Shown here one piece after another: positions 26,100 to 34,556 of a DNA stretch of 44,048 bases. The stretch is taken from assembly GCA_902523435.1 (NCBI GenBank), contig CABYZM010000010.1:1-44048 (forward strand), in the 5' to 3' direction. The notes beneath the pieces were generated by a model. It made no database searches. It was not told where the DNA came from and saw only the letters and a list, made by a program, of their open reading frames with translations. Position 1 is the first letter of the stretch. Every line of letters begins with the position of its first letter. Source of the DNA: an uncultured SAR116 cluster alpha proteobacterium (GTDB lineage: Bacteria > Pseudomonadota > Alphaproteobacteria > Puniceispirillales > Puniceispirillaceae). Position numbers and translations under genes: made by a program.

Positions 26100-26480
26100 A
26101 TGAGCTTTGAAAAAGGACATACAACATTTGGATTCACGATGCGTGTTCCCGATAGTGATGAAGCTGCGGTAGATGATTTATTTGCATCTCATGCCGCTTG
26201 GATGACAGATACACATTCACTCAAAGAAGAAGAGGGGAAACTTCATACACTTGAATATTTTGTTTCCAAAGCGAATGAGCTTGCAGATATGATGGATCCG
26301 TCAAAAGGGTCCACTGGACATATTATTTATTGCGTAAGCGAAGTTCATAAAGATGATGAGCACTTCGGTAAGCATGTGGAGATGGGACAGAATTGGTCAC
26401 GTATTGGTGAATTTTTTGAGTTGTTTGAAAAATATGCTCCGCTTGTGACAATGGGTGGACGCGTGACGGCAAAACTCTGA
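26100..26480 (+). CDS. Hypothetical protein, possible dimeric alpha/beta-barrel
   Basis: ATG at 26100 with AGATGGAG just before it gives 126 residues; a TTG at 26094 is less likely. The sequence alternates strand and helix: HTTFGFTMRVPDSDEAAVDDLF, then LHTLEYFVSKANEL, then TGHIIYCVSEVHKDDEHFGKH. This pattern is reminiscent of ABM/EthD-like dimeric ferredoxin-fold proteins. I cannot assign a family or substrate. The conserved-looking histidines suggest a bound ligand. It stands alone. Confidence 0.6.
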   Translation: MSFEKGHTTFGFTMRVPDSDEAAVDDLFASHAAWMTDTHSLKEEEGKLHTLEYFVSKANELADMMDPSKGSTGHIIYCVSEVHKDDEHFGKHVEMGQNWSRIGEFFELFEKYAPLVTMGGRVTAKL

Positions 26481-26949
26481 ACCGCATGCGGATAAAAATG
26501 GGCAGGTTCGTTGAATACAGCACTGGCCATTTTGAAATTCAGAACGCTGGCTTTTCAGCGTGAACCACACGCTTCACTGGGACCTCGTTGGGTAACACAC
26601 TCCTATTTTTCGTCTGGAGCTTACGGATGGTAATTGCCCGAATGTTATAAATCGGGAACGAAAAAGCTGTATCGAATACCAACGATGTGATGGCCAGCTC
26701 AGCTGTAAATTCCACGCCTACATGCACAGCTAACCGCGCCTTTACCGCTCTTTAACTCAAAAAGACGGAAACTGCGGTTTGTTTCTATCAGTAAAAGCAG
26801 TAACAAATAAGATAACGGAACCTGATAAAAGTTTAGACTATTTGTTTTTGCTGCAGCTTGTAAGCTAATGAGCTGTGGCTGTTGAACTTGTTTGGATAAT
26901 GTCCGAGACTGGTCAGCGGGTTTGTAAACGTTATAGGAATCTATGAATT
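26481..26949. other. 470-bp interval: small inverted repeats and no certain gene
   Basis: The 10-bp palindrome CCGCATGCGG is at 26482-26491. A hairpin ACGCTG/CAGCGT is at 26544-26561. A minus-strand frame of 62 codons (26539-26727) and a plus-strand run of about 44 codons after a stop (TPIFRLELTDGNCPNV...) overlap here; one may be a remnant gene but I cannot choose. The last 200 bases probably hold the promoter of the Sel1 gene. Confidence 0.3.
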
Positions 26950-27567
26950 ATGAGAAAGATAAAACTGATTGTCATTGTTCTGTTTTTCATTTGTACAGCC
27001 TTTGTGGGGGTGGCAAAAGCTGATGCCTATTTACGGGGCTTTGAAGCTTTAGAGCAGAAAGATTACAAAACAGCACTTTATTTTCTCAGCATGTTTGCGG
27101 CGAATGGCGACGCAAGGGCGAATTATAATTTAGGCGTTATGTATCGTGAAGGCCTTGGCGTTGATCAGGATGACATAGAGGCCCTGACACATTTCATTGC
27201 TGCGGCGGAAGATGGCCATATGCTGGGAAATTATGCCGTTGGACTGGCTTTTTTGCGCGGGAGGGGAAGTGATGTAGATGCAGAGGCAGCTCTGTTTTAC
27301 CTCAAAGAAGCAACATTGCTTGGACATGCTTTATCGCCAGTGGAAATTGGTCGGGTTTATTTTGAGGGCAAGCTGACAGAAAAAGATGTCGTGGCGGCTC
27401 ATTTCTGGTGGTCACTGGCACGTGACCGTAACGCGCCTGGCGCCAAAGAGTCTCTAAACAGCCTTAACCAACAGATGACTGAGGCACAAAAACAACAAGC
27501 TGCGTTGCGGCAGCAAAGATGTAGAATCCAAACCTTGCGGAAATGTCTGCAGGTCTCTGATAAATGA
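26950..27567 (+). CDS. Sel1-repeat protein, exported
   Basis: This 205-residue protein begins with a signal peptide (basic start, hydrophobic LIVIVLFFICTAFVGVA, cut after AKA). Three or four Sel1-like repeats follow, e.g. DARANYNLGVMYREGLGVDQ, NYAVGLAFLRGRGSD and ALSPVEIGRVYFEGKLT. Sel1 repeats are helical protein-interaction modules, often periplasmic and involved in envelope or stress functions. The C-terminal part is coiled and glutamine-rich (QQMTEAQKQQAALRQQR). The gene overlaps the following hydrolase gene by four bases (ATGA), which suggests cotranslation of unlike partners. Confidence 0.87.
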   Translation: MRKIKLIVIVLFFICTAFVGVAKADAYLRGFEALEQKDYKTALYFLSMFAANGDARANYNLGVMYREGLGVDQDDIEALTHFIAAAEDGHMLGNYAVGLAFLRGRGSDVDAEAALFYLKEATLLGHALSPVEIGRVYFEGKLTEKDVVAAHFWWSLARDRNAPGAKESLNSLNQQMTEAQKQQAALRQQRCRIQTLRKCLQVSDK

Positions 27568-28391
27568 AATGGGCTAAACCTAATACCTCAGGCCCGCCTG
27601 ACACTGCAGCCAGCTATGCGACCCACTTTTCTGCTGCGATTACGCGCATGCCAGCTGACACTGCTGTTGATGGTTTGCGGGCAGTGGATACAGGTGCGGT
27701 TGATATTGAGCTTATGGCTGAACAGCACATTGAATACCAAAAAGCTTTACGACAAGCAGGTGCGATTGTAACTGAACTTCCAGCTTTGCCTGCATATCCT
27801 GATGCGCAGTTTGTCGAGGATACAGCCCTATGCCTTCCCAACTTGGTGGTGATGATGCGCCCCGGGGCAGAAACACGAAAGGGGGAAGTGGCGCCTATAC
27901 GTGAAGTGCTTTCGCCATTATTTGAGAATATCGCAGACATCACGGATGGATGTATTGAAGCTGGAGACATTCTGACCACACCATTTGAGGTTTTGGTAGG
28001 TCTGTCAGCACGAACAAATCAAACAGGGGCAGATCAGTTACGGCAAATTCTCAACGGCCATGGCTACCCTATGCGGATTTTGAAAACGCCTTCTGACGTT
28101 CTGCATTTCAAAACCGATTGTAGTTTGATTGCTGACCAGTGTATTCTTAGTACACAACGTTTGGTATCAAATGGCTGTTTTGAGGGCTACCAAACTCTGC
28201 TGGTACCGACGGGTGAAGAAGCTGCGGCAAATATGATACGGTATAACGATCATATTATTATGCCTGCAGGCTTTCCTAAAACTGAAACAATGTTGAGGGC
28301 GAAAGGCTTCACAAACATCTGCGTTGGCAATAGTGAATGTGCCAAAATTGATGGTGGAATGTCCTGTTTGTCGCTGCGCCTGTGGCTGTGA
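27564..28391 (+). CDS. Dimethylarginine dimethylaminohydrolase (DDAH)/arginine-deiminase-like protein
   Basis: This 275-residue protein of the amidinotransferase fold hydrolyses guanidinium compounds. Landmarks: AQFVEDTALCLPNLVVMMRPG, CIEAGDILTTPF, the catalytic His region VLHFKTDCSLI, and the nucleophile Cys268 in DGGMSCLSLRL near the C-terminus, as in DDAH. The products would be citrulline and dimethylamine if methylarginine is the substrate; other guanidino substrates are possible. The N-terminus includes a slightly longer leader than DDAH of Pseudomonas. The ATG overlaps the Sel1 stop by four bases. It ends about 60 bases before a convergent HAD gene. Confidence 0.87.
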   Translation: MKWAKPNTSGPPDTAASYATHFSAAITRMPADTAVDGLRAVDTGAVDIELMAEQHIEYQKALRQAGAIVTELPALPAYPDAQFVEDTALCLPNLVVMMRPGAETRKGEVAPIREVLSPLFENIADITDGCIEAGDILTTPFEVLVGLSARTNQTGADQLRQILNGHGYPMRILKTPSDVLHFKTDCSLIADQCILSTQRLVSNGCFEGYQTLLVPTGEEAAANMIRYNDHIIMPAGFPKTETMLRAKGFTNICVGNSECAKIDGGMSCLSLRLWL

Positions 28392-28453
28392 GAGCTGGCT
28401 CAGTGTTTAGCTGGTCACAGCCTGTATTTTATGCAGAGCAGGGACTGTCAGAT

Positions 28454-29095
28454 TCAAATCAGATTTTTGATGACATGCAAGCTGTTGATGGCGTTTAAAT
28501 TGTGCGCAGTTGTCGCATATTCCCCGGCAAATAAATAACAGATAATCTCTTCTTTCAATGCAGCCTCCTGATTAGCCTCCGTGTCTTCTACTGCGATAGC
28601 CTGTTCAGCTGTGATGTCAAAATAGGATAGTGCATGTTTATATATATCACTGCTGGGCTTTTCATTCTGCACATCCTCTTTAGTTGTTATTAGGGAAAAC
28701 TGATCAAAGTTTACCTCTGGTTCTAGTGCATCAGATAATGCAGATATGTTACTTTCAGTTGTTGTGGTAATGAGGGCAACTAGGATGTTATTAGAACGGC
28801 AATAATCAAGGCACTCAACAAGCCCTTCACGCGGGGAAAGACCGCCTTTGAGAGCGTGGCGATAAAATTCTTCCTTGCTATTATGAATGCTTTCAACCAA
28901 CTGCTCAGATATATTGCTGTTAGCATAGGATATTAGGCGTTTTCTGCCGCCGGGATTTTTTAAAAGATCACAATAATTTGCGACACTCCAATACCAGTCT
29001 AAACCATGCTTATGAAAGGCTTTATTATAGGCTTGACGCTGAAGCTCAGATGTTTCAGCAAGCACTCCGATAGACCCCAGCAGCAGGACTTTCAT
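28454..29095 (-). CDS. HAD-fold protein with a degenerate catalytic loop
   Basis: This 213-residue protein looks like a CbbY/beta-phosphoglucomutase-type HAD hydrolase with a helical cap (LQRQAYNKAFHKHGLDWYW), motif II ALITTTTE, the lysine region NEKPSSDIYKHAL and motif IV AVEDTEANQEAA. Motif I, normally DxDGT, is replaced: the N-terminus reads MKVLLLGSIGVLAET, with Gly7 and Ile9 at the two aspartate positions. The protein should therefore lack phosphatase chemistry. It may have become a binding or regulatory protein. I recall similar alphaproteobacterial sequences with GSIG, so the change may be inherited. The nearest neighbour is an NTF2-like gene 70 bases away, same strand. Confidence 0.85.
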   Translation of the reverse strand: MKVLLLGSIGVLAETSELQRQAYNKAFHKHGLDWYWSVANYCDLLKNPGGRKRLISYANSNISEQLVESIHNSKEEFYRHALKGGLSPREGLVECLDYCRSNNILVALITTTTESNISALSDALEPEVNFDQFSLITTKEDVQNEKPSSDIYKHALSYFDITAEQAIAVEDTEANQEAALKEEIICYLFAGEYATTAHNLNAINSLHVIKNLI

Positions 29096-29164
29096 GCTTT
29101 CACTCTCCTTTTAGTGTTTGAGCTGATATTTTTTATTCTTTGAATGAATTTCAAGTGAGGTAGG

Positions 29165-29638
29165 CTAAGCCTCATACGGCAGTGAGGAATGATGCAAGAC
29201 TATTTTTAACTCACCAGATTGCGACTTCCTAAAACCAAAGCTCTTGTCAACTTTGACCATATCACCGTCTTTGTCAGTAAACAGAACCCAACCCATCCAC
29301 ATAGCCACATTGTACTCTATCATGATGGCAGATGTTTCTAATTTTACTTCACGCCAGTATTTTATTCCAAAACCTTTATCCGCTGGGTAGTGAGGGTCAT
29401 GTCCTACAAAATAGGATAGCGCACCCTGTTTCGTTGTGCGGAAAGTTTGCTCGCCCCCGCTCAATGTTGGCTTGAATAAAACAGGTCCAAACTCAAAACC
29501 ATAGAGCCTATCAAGCATTTCACTTGCCATAATGGTTGCCTGTTCAATTCCCTTTTCTTCATAACTTGCAGAAATTGCGATAAGCTCGTTACCCCATTGC
29601 ACTATTACATCTGTCAGGTCTGTTTCTTTTATTGGCAT
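29165..29638 (-). CDS. NTF2-like (SnoaL/DUF4440-type) protein
   Basis: This 157-residue protein has the alternate helix and strand pattern of the cystatin-like NTF2 fold. The final strand GELKIVLHHSSLPYEA is a typical ending for the family of enzymes and chaperones often mis-annotated as phosphoribosyl-AMP cyclohydrolase. No catalytic residue set is recognisable. The fold often binds small hydrophobic ligands. The ATG is at 29638. The same-strand HAD gene lies downstream and may be cotranscribed. Confidence 0.7.
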   Translation of the reverse strand: MPIKETDLTDVIVQWGNELIAISASYEEKGIEQATIMASEMLDRLYGFEFGPVLFKPTLSGGEQTFRTTKQGALSYFVGHDPHYPADKGFGIKYWREVKLETSAIMIEYNVAMWMGWVLFTDKDGDMVKVDKSFGFRKSQSGELKIVLHHSSLPYEA

Positions 29639-29891
29639 TTGACTTCCACTTTTTGTCCCTAGTCTATCAACATGCCTATCTATTCATTAAACGTGTTTCA
29701 ATCAAATACTGAATTTGTGTTTAAGATTTATCACAGAGCAGTGTAAAATTACTCAAAAACTGAGCAATGATAAAACACTAGCTTTTTGAGAGGCTTGACC
29801 TGCTGTTCTACAGATGAGATCCTGAGCATGACTTCCGATGTGGCTCTGGTGAGTCATTTTGTGTGTTTTAATTTAAATACGGATTTTTCTA

Positions 29892-30767
29892 ATGCGGCCA
29901 ATGCAGTTAAGACGTTCCTGGCTTTTTGTTGGGGCTGCGGACAAAAACGCCATTCTTACCTCCTATGACAGCGGTGCAGATGTATGCATACAGGAATTTG
30001 AAGATTTTTGCCTTCCAGAGCTCAGGCGCGAAGCTAGGCTAATGATGCCTGATGTTCTCAGCGATTGGAGAGCGAGAAAAATTGTTGCAACGGTGCGTAT
30101 AAACCCGTTGGAGGACCCTGACGGCTTGAGTGATTTAGATGCCGCAATGCGTGCAGGTGCAGATGCGATCTTGCTCCCAAAAGCCAATACAAAAGAACAA
30201 ATTGCGTTGTTGCAAAAGCATATTAACGAGATGGAAAAACAGTGTGGAAAGACAGTTAGCAGCACAAAGATTATTCCGAATATTGAACAGGCACGCGGTT
30301 TGATGAACGCAACGGATATTTTGTCGTCAAGTACGCAGATTGCTGGAGCTCTTGTAGCTTCTGAGGATATGGTTGTATCGCTGAATGCGCCAAGGAAGAA
30401 AAACAGTGAGATTTTAAACCATGTGCGCGGATTGTTTCACATCGCCTGTTGTTCTGTGGGAATAACTTCAATTGATATGCCTTATACTTTCACTGATGAT
30501 GAAGGTGTCAGACAGCAAACAATGTTAGCAAAAGATATTGGAATGCTAGCAAAAAGCACAGTCAATGCCAGTCATTGTAAAATCATCAATGAGATATTGA
30601 CGCCAAATGAACGCGATGTTGAGAATGCCTTAGGGATCGTGTCTGCATTCGAAAAAGGGCGGGATTCAGGTGAGGGACAGGTGATCCATAAAGGGACTAA
30701 GATTGAAGTCCCTATATATCTGAACGCTAAGCAAATAATTGAGCGTTTTGAAGCTCTGTCTGGTTAA
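29892..30767 (+). CDS. HpcH/HpaI aldolase/CitE-like lyase
   Basis: This 291-residue protein of the citrate lyase beta-subunit/malyl-CoA lyase superfamily has a (beta/alpha)8 barrel. The start RSWLFVGAADKNAILTSYDS is a variant of RS.LFVPG. ADVCIQEFEDFCLPELRREA stands where LDLEDAV.. normally is. ADAILLPKAN and LVASEDMVVSL include the acidic metal-site region. The final SAFEKGRDSGEGQVIHKGTK is standard for this family. The deviations in the Mg-binding strand (QEFED for LDLED) keep the Glu and Asp. Substrate is unknown. Two starts are possible, ATG 29892 and the fourth codon ATG; no strong ribosome site supports either. Confidence 0.86.
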   Translation: MRPMQLRRSWLFVGAADKNAILTSYDSGADVCIQEFEDFCLPELRREARLMMPDVLSDWRARKIVATVRINPLEDPDGLSDLDAAMRAGADAILLPKANTKEQIALLQKHINEMEKQCGKTVSSTKIIPNIEQARGLMNATDILSSSTQIAGALVASEDMVVSLNAPRKKNSEILNHVRGLFHIACCSVGITSIDMPYTFTDDEGVRQQTMLAKDIGMLAKSTVNASHCKIINEILTPNERDVENALGIVSAFEKGRDSGEGQVIHKGTKIEVPIYLNAKQIIERFEALSG

Positions 30768-31047
30768 GTTGCTAAAGTTCTGATGCCATTTTTTATTAGT
30801 TTAAAGGATAGATGATAAAAGCTACAATATTCTGCTTTACTAAAATCAATTTATACTAAAAAATTAAATACCGACTAGTATTAATGTTAATTAGAGTTGT
30901 AATGATGGTAAAGCTCACTAAAAAATGAAAGTAAGGATTTGGTCATTGGATAGAACTGCTGCAAGTGCAATCTAAGAAACGAAAGTGGCAACGATATTAA
31001 ATTCTGAATCGTTCACAACAACATCCTAGCGCAGGGGGAACACTTAA

Positions 31048-31377
31048 ATGACAATTTATGAAAAACTTAATTCAACAATGTTAGATAGAGACGTAAACGC
31101 ATACCAAGATATTCTTCATAAGGACTTCACTGTAGTATTTCACAAGTCAGGAAATTCCTTTGCTAAAGAAGAGTGGATTGAAATGGTCAGAGGAATGATG
31201 GCCAACGAGAAATTTATTCAGGAATCATCGCGCTGTATTTATGAAAATGAGGAAATCGTCGTATCGCATAGTTTTATGTCCTATCCCGACGATACACGTG
31301 AGGCGGTTATGTTGGTCGCTATGCTAAAAGATGGCAAGATAATCAGAATGGAGACGGGTGCAACTACCCTGGATTAG
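31048..31377 (+). CDS. NTF2-like (SnoaL-type) small protein
   Basis: This 109-residue protein matches the nuclear-transport-factor-2-like fold in pattern: an N-terminal helix (YEKLNSTMLDRDVNAYQDIL) with HKDFTVVFH, then IYENEEIVVSHSFMSYP and a final strand GKIIRMETGATTLD. The ATG at 31048 has the strong site AGGGGGAA. The family includes isomerases, limonene-epoxide-hydrolase-like enzymes and ligand-binding proteins; here no catalytic Asp/His set is obvious. It precedes two small genes on the same strand, separated by 84 bases. Confidence 0.65.
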   Translation: MTIYEKLNSTMLDRDVNAYQDILHKDFTVVFHKSGNSFAKEEWIEMVRGMMANEKFIQESSRCIYENEEIVVSHSFMSYPDDTREAVMLVAMLKDGKIIRMETGATTLD

Positions 31378-31461
31378 CTTCTTAACTTCTCAATGATTTA
31401 AGATAAATAGGTTGCTTAAACTACTGGGCCGATATTGAAATAATATCCCCGGAAAAAGAGG

Positions 31462-31749
31462 ATGAAAAAGCTGTCAATTATTAGGTTTAAGCCTAAGCCT
31501 GAGCATTATGGAGAGTTTGTGAAATCGCTCAAACAGTTCATTTCATTGCCAGACAAAAAAGGCATAGTTGATAGCTTTATCATGACAAAAGATGAAGAGG
31601 TGTTCAGTATTGTTGTTCGTCATGCGGATCAATTAGAAAGTGACTTAAAGCAGGGTCTAAAATATCTCAATACAGTAAGGTATATGCTCCAAGAGTATGA
31701 CGAGATAGACCGCAATACCATTCCTTTAACTGGAGATTTAGTAGAATGA
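31462..31749 (+). CDS. Small ferredoxin-fold (ABM-like) protein
   Basis: This 95-residue protein begins KKLSIIRFKPKPEHYGEFVKS, continues GIVDSFIMTKDEEVFSIVVRH and ends without a membrane segment. The beta-alpha-beta-beta pattern is like that of antibiotic-biosynthesis monooxygenase domains, small dimeric barrels. No active-site residue is recognisable. Its stop overlaps the start of the next gene by four bases (ATGA), so it is translated with the MotA-like protein and may be its soluble partner. Confidence 0.6.
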   Translation: MKKLSIIRFKPKPEHYGEFVKSLKQFISLPDKKGIVDSFIMTKDEEVFSIVVRHADQLESDLKQGLKYLNTVRYMLQEYDEIDRNTIPLTGDLVE

Positions 31750-32093
31750 AAATTTTAGGGTTAGCTATTTGTTTTGCGATAATGCTTGGCGCTTTTGTCC
31801 AAATCGGACCTCACCTGTTTGTTGATTTAAATTCAGCTTTATTTGTAATTGGAGGGGCAACTGGTTTTTTAATTATGAAAAATAACCCTGATGAACACAT
31901 AGCGAATTTCGGGCAGGGCGCGGTGTATTTTGGCTGGCTTGGAACTTTAATAGGATTAATAGCTATAACTGGAAACAGATTTATGGTTTGGGGTGACGTA
32001 GAAAAAATGGGGCCGGCTTTAGCTGTATCAATGTTGACGATTCTATATGGCTATTCAATAAAGCTAGTCACCACTGCACTTGCCAAAGATTGA
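31746..32093 (+). CDS. Miniature MotA/TolQ/ExbB-like membrane protein
   Basis: This 115-residue integral membrane protein has four hydrophobic segments at about 3-22, 30-45, 57-76 and 89-112. The first two (ILGLAICFAIMLGAFVQI, NSALFVIGGATGFLIMKN) resemble TM1-2 of MotA, and GWLGTLIGLIAI followed by MGPALAVSMLTILYGYSIKL resembles MotA/TolQ TM3-4, which form the proton path. The large cytoplasmic domain that normally lies between TM2 and TM3 is absent; only about ten residues connect them. It may be a proton channel or a structural relative. No MotB/TolR partner gene is in view. Confidence 0.7.
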   Translation: MKILGLAICFAIMLGAFVQIGPHLFVDLNSALFVIGGATGFLIMKNNPDEHIANFGQGAVYFGWLGTLIGLIAITGNRFMVWGDVEKMGPALAVSMLTILYGYSIKLVTTALAKD

Positions 32094-32165
32094 TATATCT
32101 ATGCGCTATCATAAACAGCAATCATTATATTAGATGGGTAAGCTTATCTTGTCCGCTCTTTCTAT

Positions 32166-32468
32166 CTAGCTTGTTGAAGATATATCCTGTCCCAAATGAA
32201 TAAAACGTTCACCTTCAATCATTTTGATTTTGTTTGACCCTCTCATTTCTTCTAATTCCGTTTTCATAATGGACATTATCTTGGTTGCCTCGGCTTTTGA
32301 GGTGAAGCGGGAAATGACAAAGCATGAGTTGTCAGACGTTCGAAAAATTTCTCCACTTAATTGACCAGCTTTTATATTTCTGGGCAAAAATTCATTTTCT
32401 ATGAACGCCATTAGCATTTTGAATTGAAGTGATGATTGAGATGTGATTTCAGCAACCCTAACGTACAT
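32166..32468 (-). CDS. Small ferredoxin-fold (ABM-like) protein
   Basis: This 100-residue protein starts MYVRVAEITSQSSLQFKMLM and proceeds with GEIFRTSDNSCFVISRFTSKAEATKI and KIKMIEGERFIHL. The pattern of strand-helix-strand-strand-helix-strand is typical of dimeric alpha/beta barrels. It is the third such small protein within 6 kb. No catalytic residue can be assigned. It lies downstream of, and on the same strand as, the NMT1-like binding protein, with about 70 bases between them, so cotranscription is possible. Confidence 0.55.
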   Translation of the reverse strand: MYVRVAEITSQSSLQFKMLMAFIENEFLPRNIKAGQLSGEIFRTSDNSCFVISRFTSKAEATKIMSIMKTELEEMRGSNKIKMIEGERFIHLGQDISSTS

Positions 32469-32541
32469 AAAAATCGTCTCCTAGATGACAAGATAATAAG
32501 TGTTCTTCAAATGACGCTTTGGCATTATTTGATACTTTTGT

Positions 32542-33423
32542 TTAATTAATTTCCATGCAAATCTCATCATAAGAATGCCTCCGACTGATTTTGCCATCAA
32601 AAGCGAAGATGTCTAGCATAGCCTCAAACCCCTCTTCGCTGATCTGCATGTTCTCAGGCCAGCAGCCCATCTCTTGATAGGATTGGATACACTGTTTCAA
32701 TACATTCTCTTCAATTTTTGGAAATAATGGATTTTGCGCTTTTGCTATTTCTGCCGCCGGTGTTGAGGATATATATTTACGGGACTTGGCATAAGCCTGG
32801 CAAAAAGCTTTGCCTTCGTCCGATTTTATCCAAGCTGGCATGGCAGCTAAGCTGGAAAAAGCACAAGCCCCAACCATGGGCCCAAGCGCTGTAAGCACAT
32901 GGCCAAGACCGTCTGCTTCAAGTTGCTGTGGCCCGGGGCCTTGTTGATGTATATAGTCTGCCTGCCCTGACCGGAAAGCCAAATCCATTTCTTGTGCGTT
33001 ACCTGCATTGACAATATTGATTTTTGTGATGTCTATACCTGCCCTATAACAGGCATATTTGAACATAGTCATTGGCTGACCGCCATGATGCACAATAACA
33101 TCTGCTCCCTCAAGAGAAGACCACCTAAAATTGTCGTCGGCTTGTCTTCCCGACAAAAAGAATCCATCCATATTATTTATGAGCGCGAAATGCCTGGATG
33201 TGGGCTGCTCACCCGTTTCGAGAGAAGTGAAGCCTTGGCTTATAGTTGACTGGACAACATGAGCTGTTCCCTCTCGCAATGCATTCAAGGCTGATGTTCC
33301 TGGTTTTGCGATACTCCACTCATAGTCAAAGCCTTCTTCTGTAAGAAAATTCCCAGTCATAGCAGAAATTAAAGGAGAGTAAAAAGCAGAAAATAAAGTG
33401 AATTGAATATGGAGTTTTGGCAT
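32542..33423 (-). CDS. Orphan NMT1/SsuA-like substrate-binding protein without signal peptide
   Basis: This 293-residue protein has the type II periplasmic-binding fold pattern of the NMT1/THI5/SsuA family: PLISAMTGNFLTEEGFDYEW near the N-terminus, ALREGTAHVVQSTISQG, and GADVIVHHGGQPMTMFKYACYRAGI, then FRSGQADYIHQQGPGPQQLEADG. The N-terminus (MPKLHIQFTLFSAFYSP) is not a signal peptide. No permease or ATPase gene is nearby. It could be a cytoplasmic enzyme-like or sensor member of the family, as THI5 is, or a protein whose start has been lost. Its ligand is unknown. Confidence 0.75.
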   Translation of the reverse strand: MPKLHIQFTLFSAFYSPLISAMTGNFLTEEGFDYEWSIAKPGTSALNALREGTAHVVQSTISQGFTSLETGEQPTSRHFALINNMDGFFLSGRQADDNFRWSSLEGADVIVHHGGQPMTMFKYACYRAGIDITKINIVNAGNAQEMDLAFRSGQADYIHQQGPGPQQLEADGLGHVLTALGPMVGACAFSSLAAMPAWIKSDEGKAFCQAYAKSRKYISSTPAAEIAKAQNPLFPKIEENVLKQCIQSYQEMGCWPENMQISEEGFEAMLDIFAFDGKISRRHSYDEICMEIN

Positions 33424-33611
33424 TAAAACGGGCCTTCATTAATTTTGCTGTTTGTTATTCTGACAATGTCCATAAGAATCTGTCAAAAATTAATATGCTT
33501 TAATTAGATAACAAATGAAGTTAGTCTTTAGTGATGTCCAGAAGTTGACTAAGCGAAGAAGAGCTATGAAAGTATCAGCCTGTCTCTGCAACTTTCAACC
33601 CTTAGGTCCAG

Positions 33612-34556
33612 ATGTCTGTTTTTGACCCTAATTTAATTCACCCTAAAAGCCCACATCATTTAAGTTATGGTGGTCTCAACAGAAATGATATGGCGCGCAG
33701 AGACTCAGGGTTGATTAAACGATTAATGGCTCAGTTTGAAACACGATATATCATAGTATGGAGAGGCCTTAATTTATTTAAATCTGATATAACAGGTCTG
33801 AAATCCATGAGGTGGCTTACCATAGAGGCAGTAAGCTCGTTTCTGGATGAAGCAATTTGTATTTACCTTGGTAAAGACAGAAGCCAGGTTGAATACGTCT
33901 GTCTTGATATTTCAAAATATCCCGAGGATAAACTTGGTCCTTTGTCTGCTAATGGTCAGTTTGGTGACTTGCGGGAAGCTAATCCATCAATTTCTGGTGA
34001 TGACGGGTCTATCTTAGCCTATGCAAAAGCAATGTGTCATTGGCATGCGCACTCAGAACACTGCAGTGTTTGTGGCAGTTTAGCTTTATCTAGTGAGGCA
34101 GGTCACACCCGGAAATGTTCTAATGTAGATTGTGCTGTCGTTCATTTCCCTCGCACAGATTCGGCAGTAATTGTTGCTGTAACGTTTGAAGATAAAATCC
34201 TACTTGGCCGTCAGGCAGTTTGGCCCAAAGGTATGTTGTCTGTTCTCGCTGGTTTTGTTGAGCCAGGCGAAACATTAGAGCATGCTGTTGCACGTGAGGT
34301 GTATGAAGAGGCAGGAGTAATCACCAAAAATGTTTCCTATCAGCATAGTCAACCCTGGCCGTTTCCTGCTTCACTGATGGTTGGATTTCGGGCGGAAGCG
34401 GTGTCACATAAGCTAACTATCAACACCCAAGAAATCGAGATAGCAGAGTGGTATAGCCGTGACGAGATTGCAAAGTTTGACGGCGTAACAATGTGTTTGC
34501 CACGACAATTATCTATTTCCAGACGCCTCATTGAGGAATGGCTTTATGAATTATAA
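33612..34556 (+). CDS. nudC: NAD+ diphosphatase NudC
   Basis: This 314-residue Nudix enzyme hydrolyses NADH to NMNH and AMP and removes NAD caps from RNA. A zinc ribbon is visible (CSVCGS and CSNVDC), followed by the Nudix box GFVEPGETLEHAVAREVYEE with the glutamates intact. The following NudC-specific SQPWPFPASLMVGF distinguishes it from other Nudix proteins. The N-terminal domain is as expected for NudC. The ATG at 33612 follows CTTAGGTCCAG, a modest site. The gene is solitary and is followed by a 630-base gap. Confidence 0.95.
   Translation: MSVFDPNLIHPKSPHHLSYGGLNRNDMARRDSGLIKRLMAQFETRYIIVWRGLNLFKSDITGLKSMRWLTIEAVSSFLDEAICIYLGKDRSQVEYVCLDISKYPEDKLGPLSANGQFGDLREANPSISGDDGSILAYAKAMCHWHAHSEHCSVCGSLALSSEAGHTRKCSNVDCAVVHFPRTDSAVIVAVTFEDKILLGRQAVWPKGMLSVLAGFVEPGETLEHAVAREVYEEAGVITKNVSYQHSQPWPFPASLMVGFRAEAVSHKLTINTQEIEIAEWYSRDEIAKFDGVTMCLPRQLSISRRLIEEWLYEL

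Noticed and set aside
26539-26727. 62-codon minus-strand frame in the 470-bp interval before the Sel1 gene
   Set aside because: The opposite strand has an equally plausible run, and neither shows a start signal or family, so neither was called as a gene.
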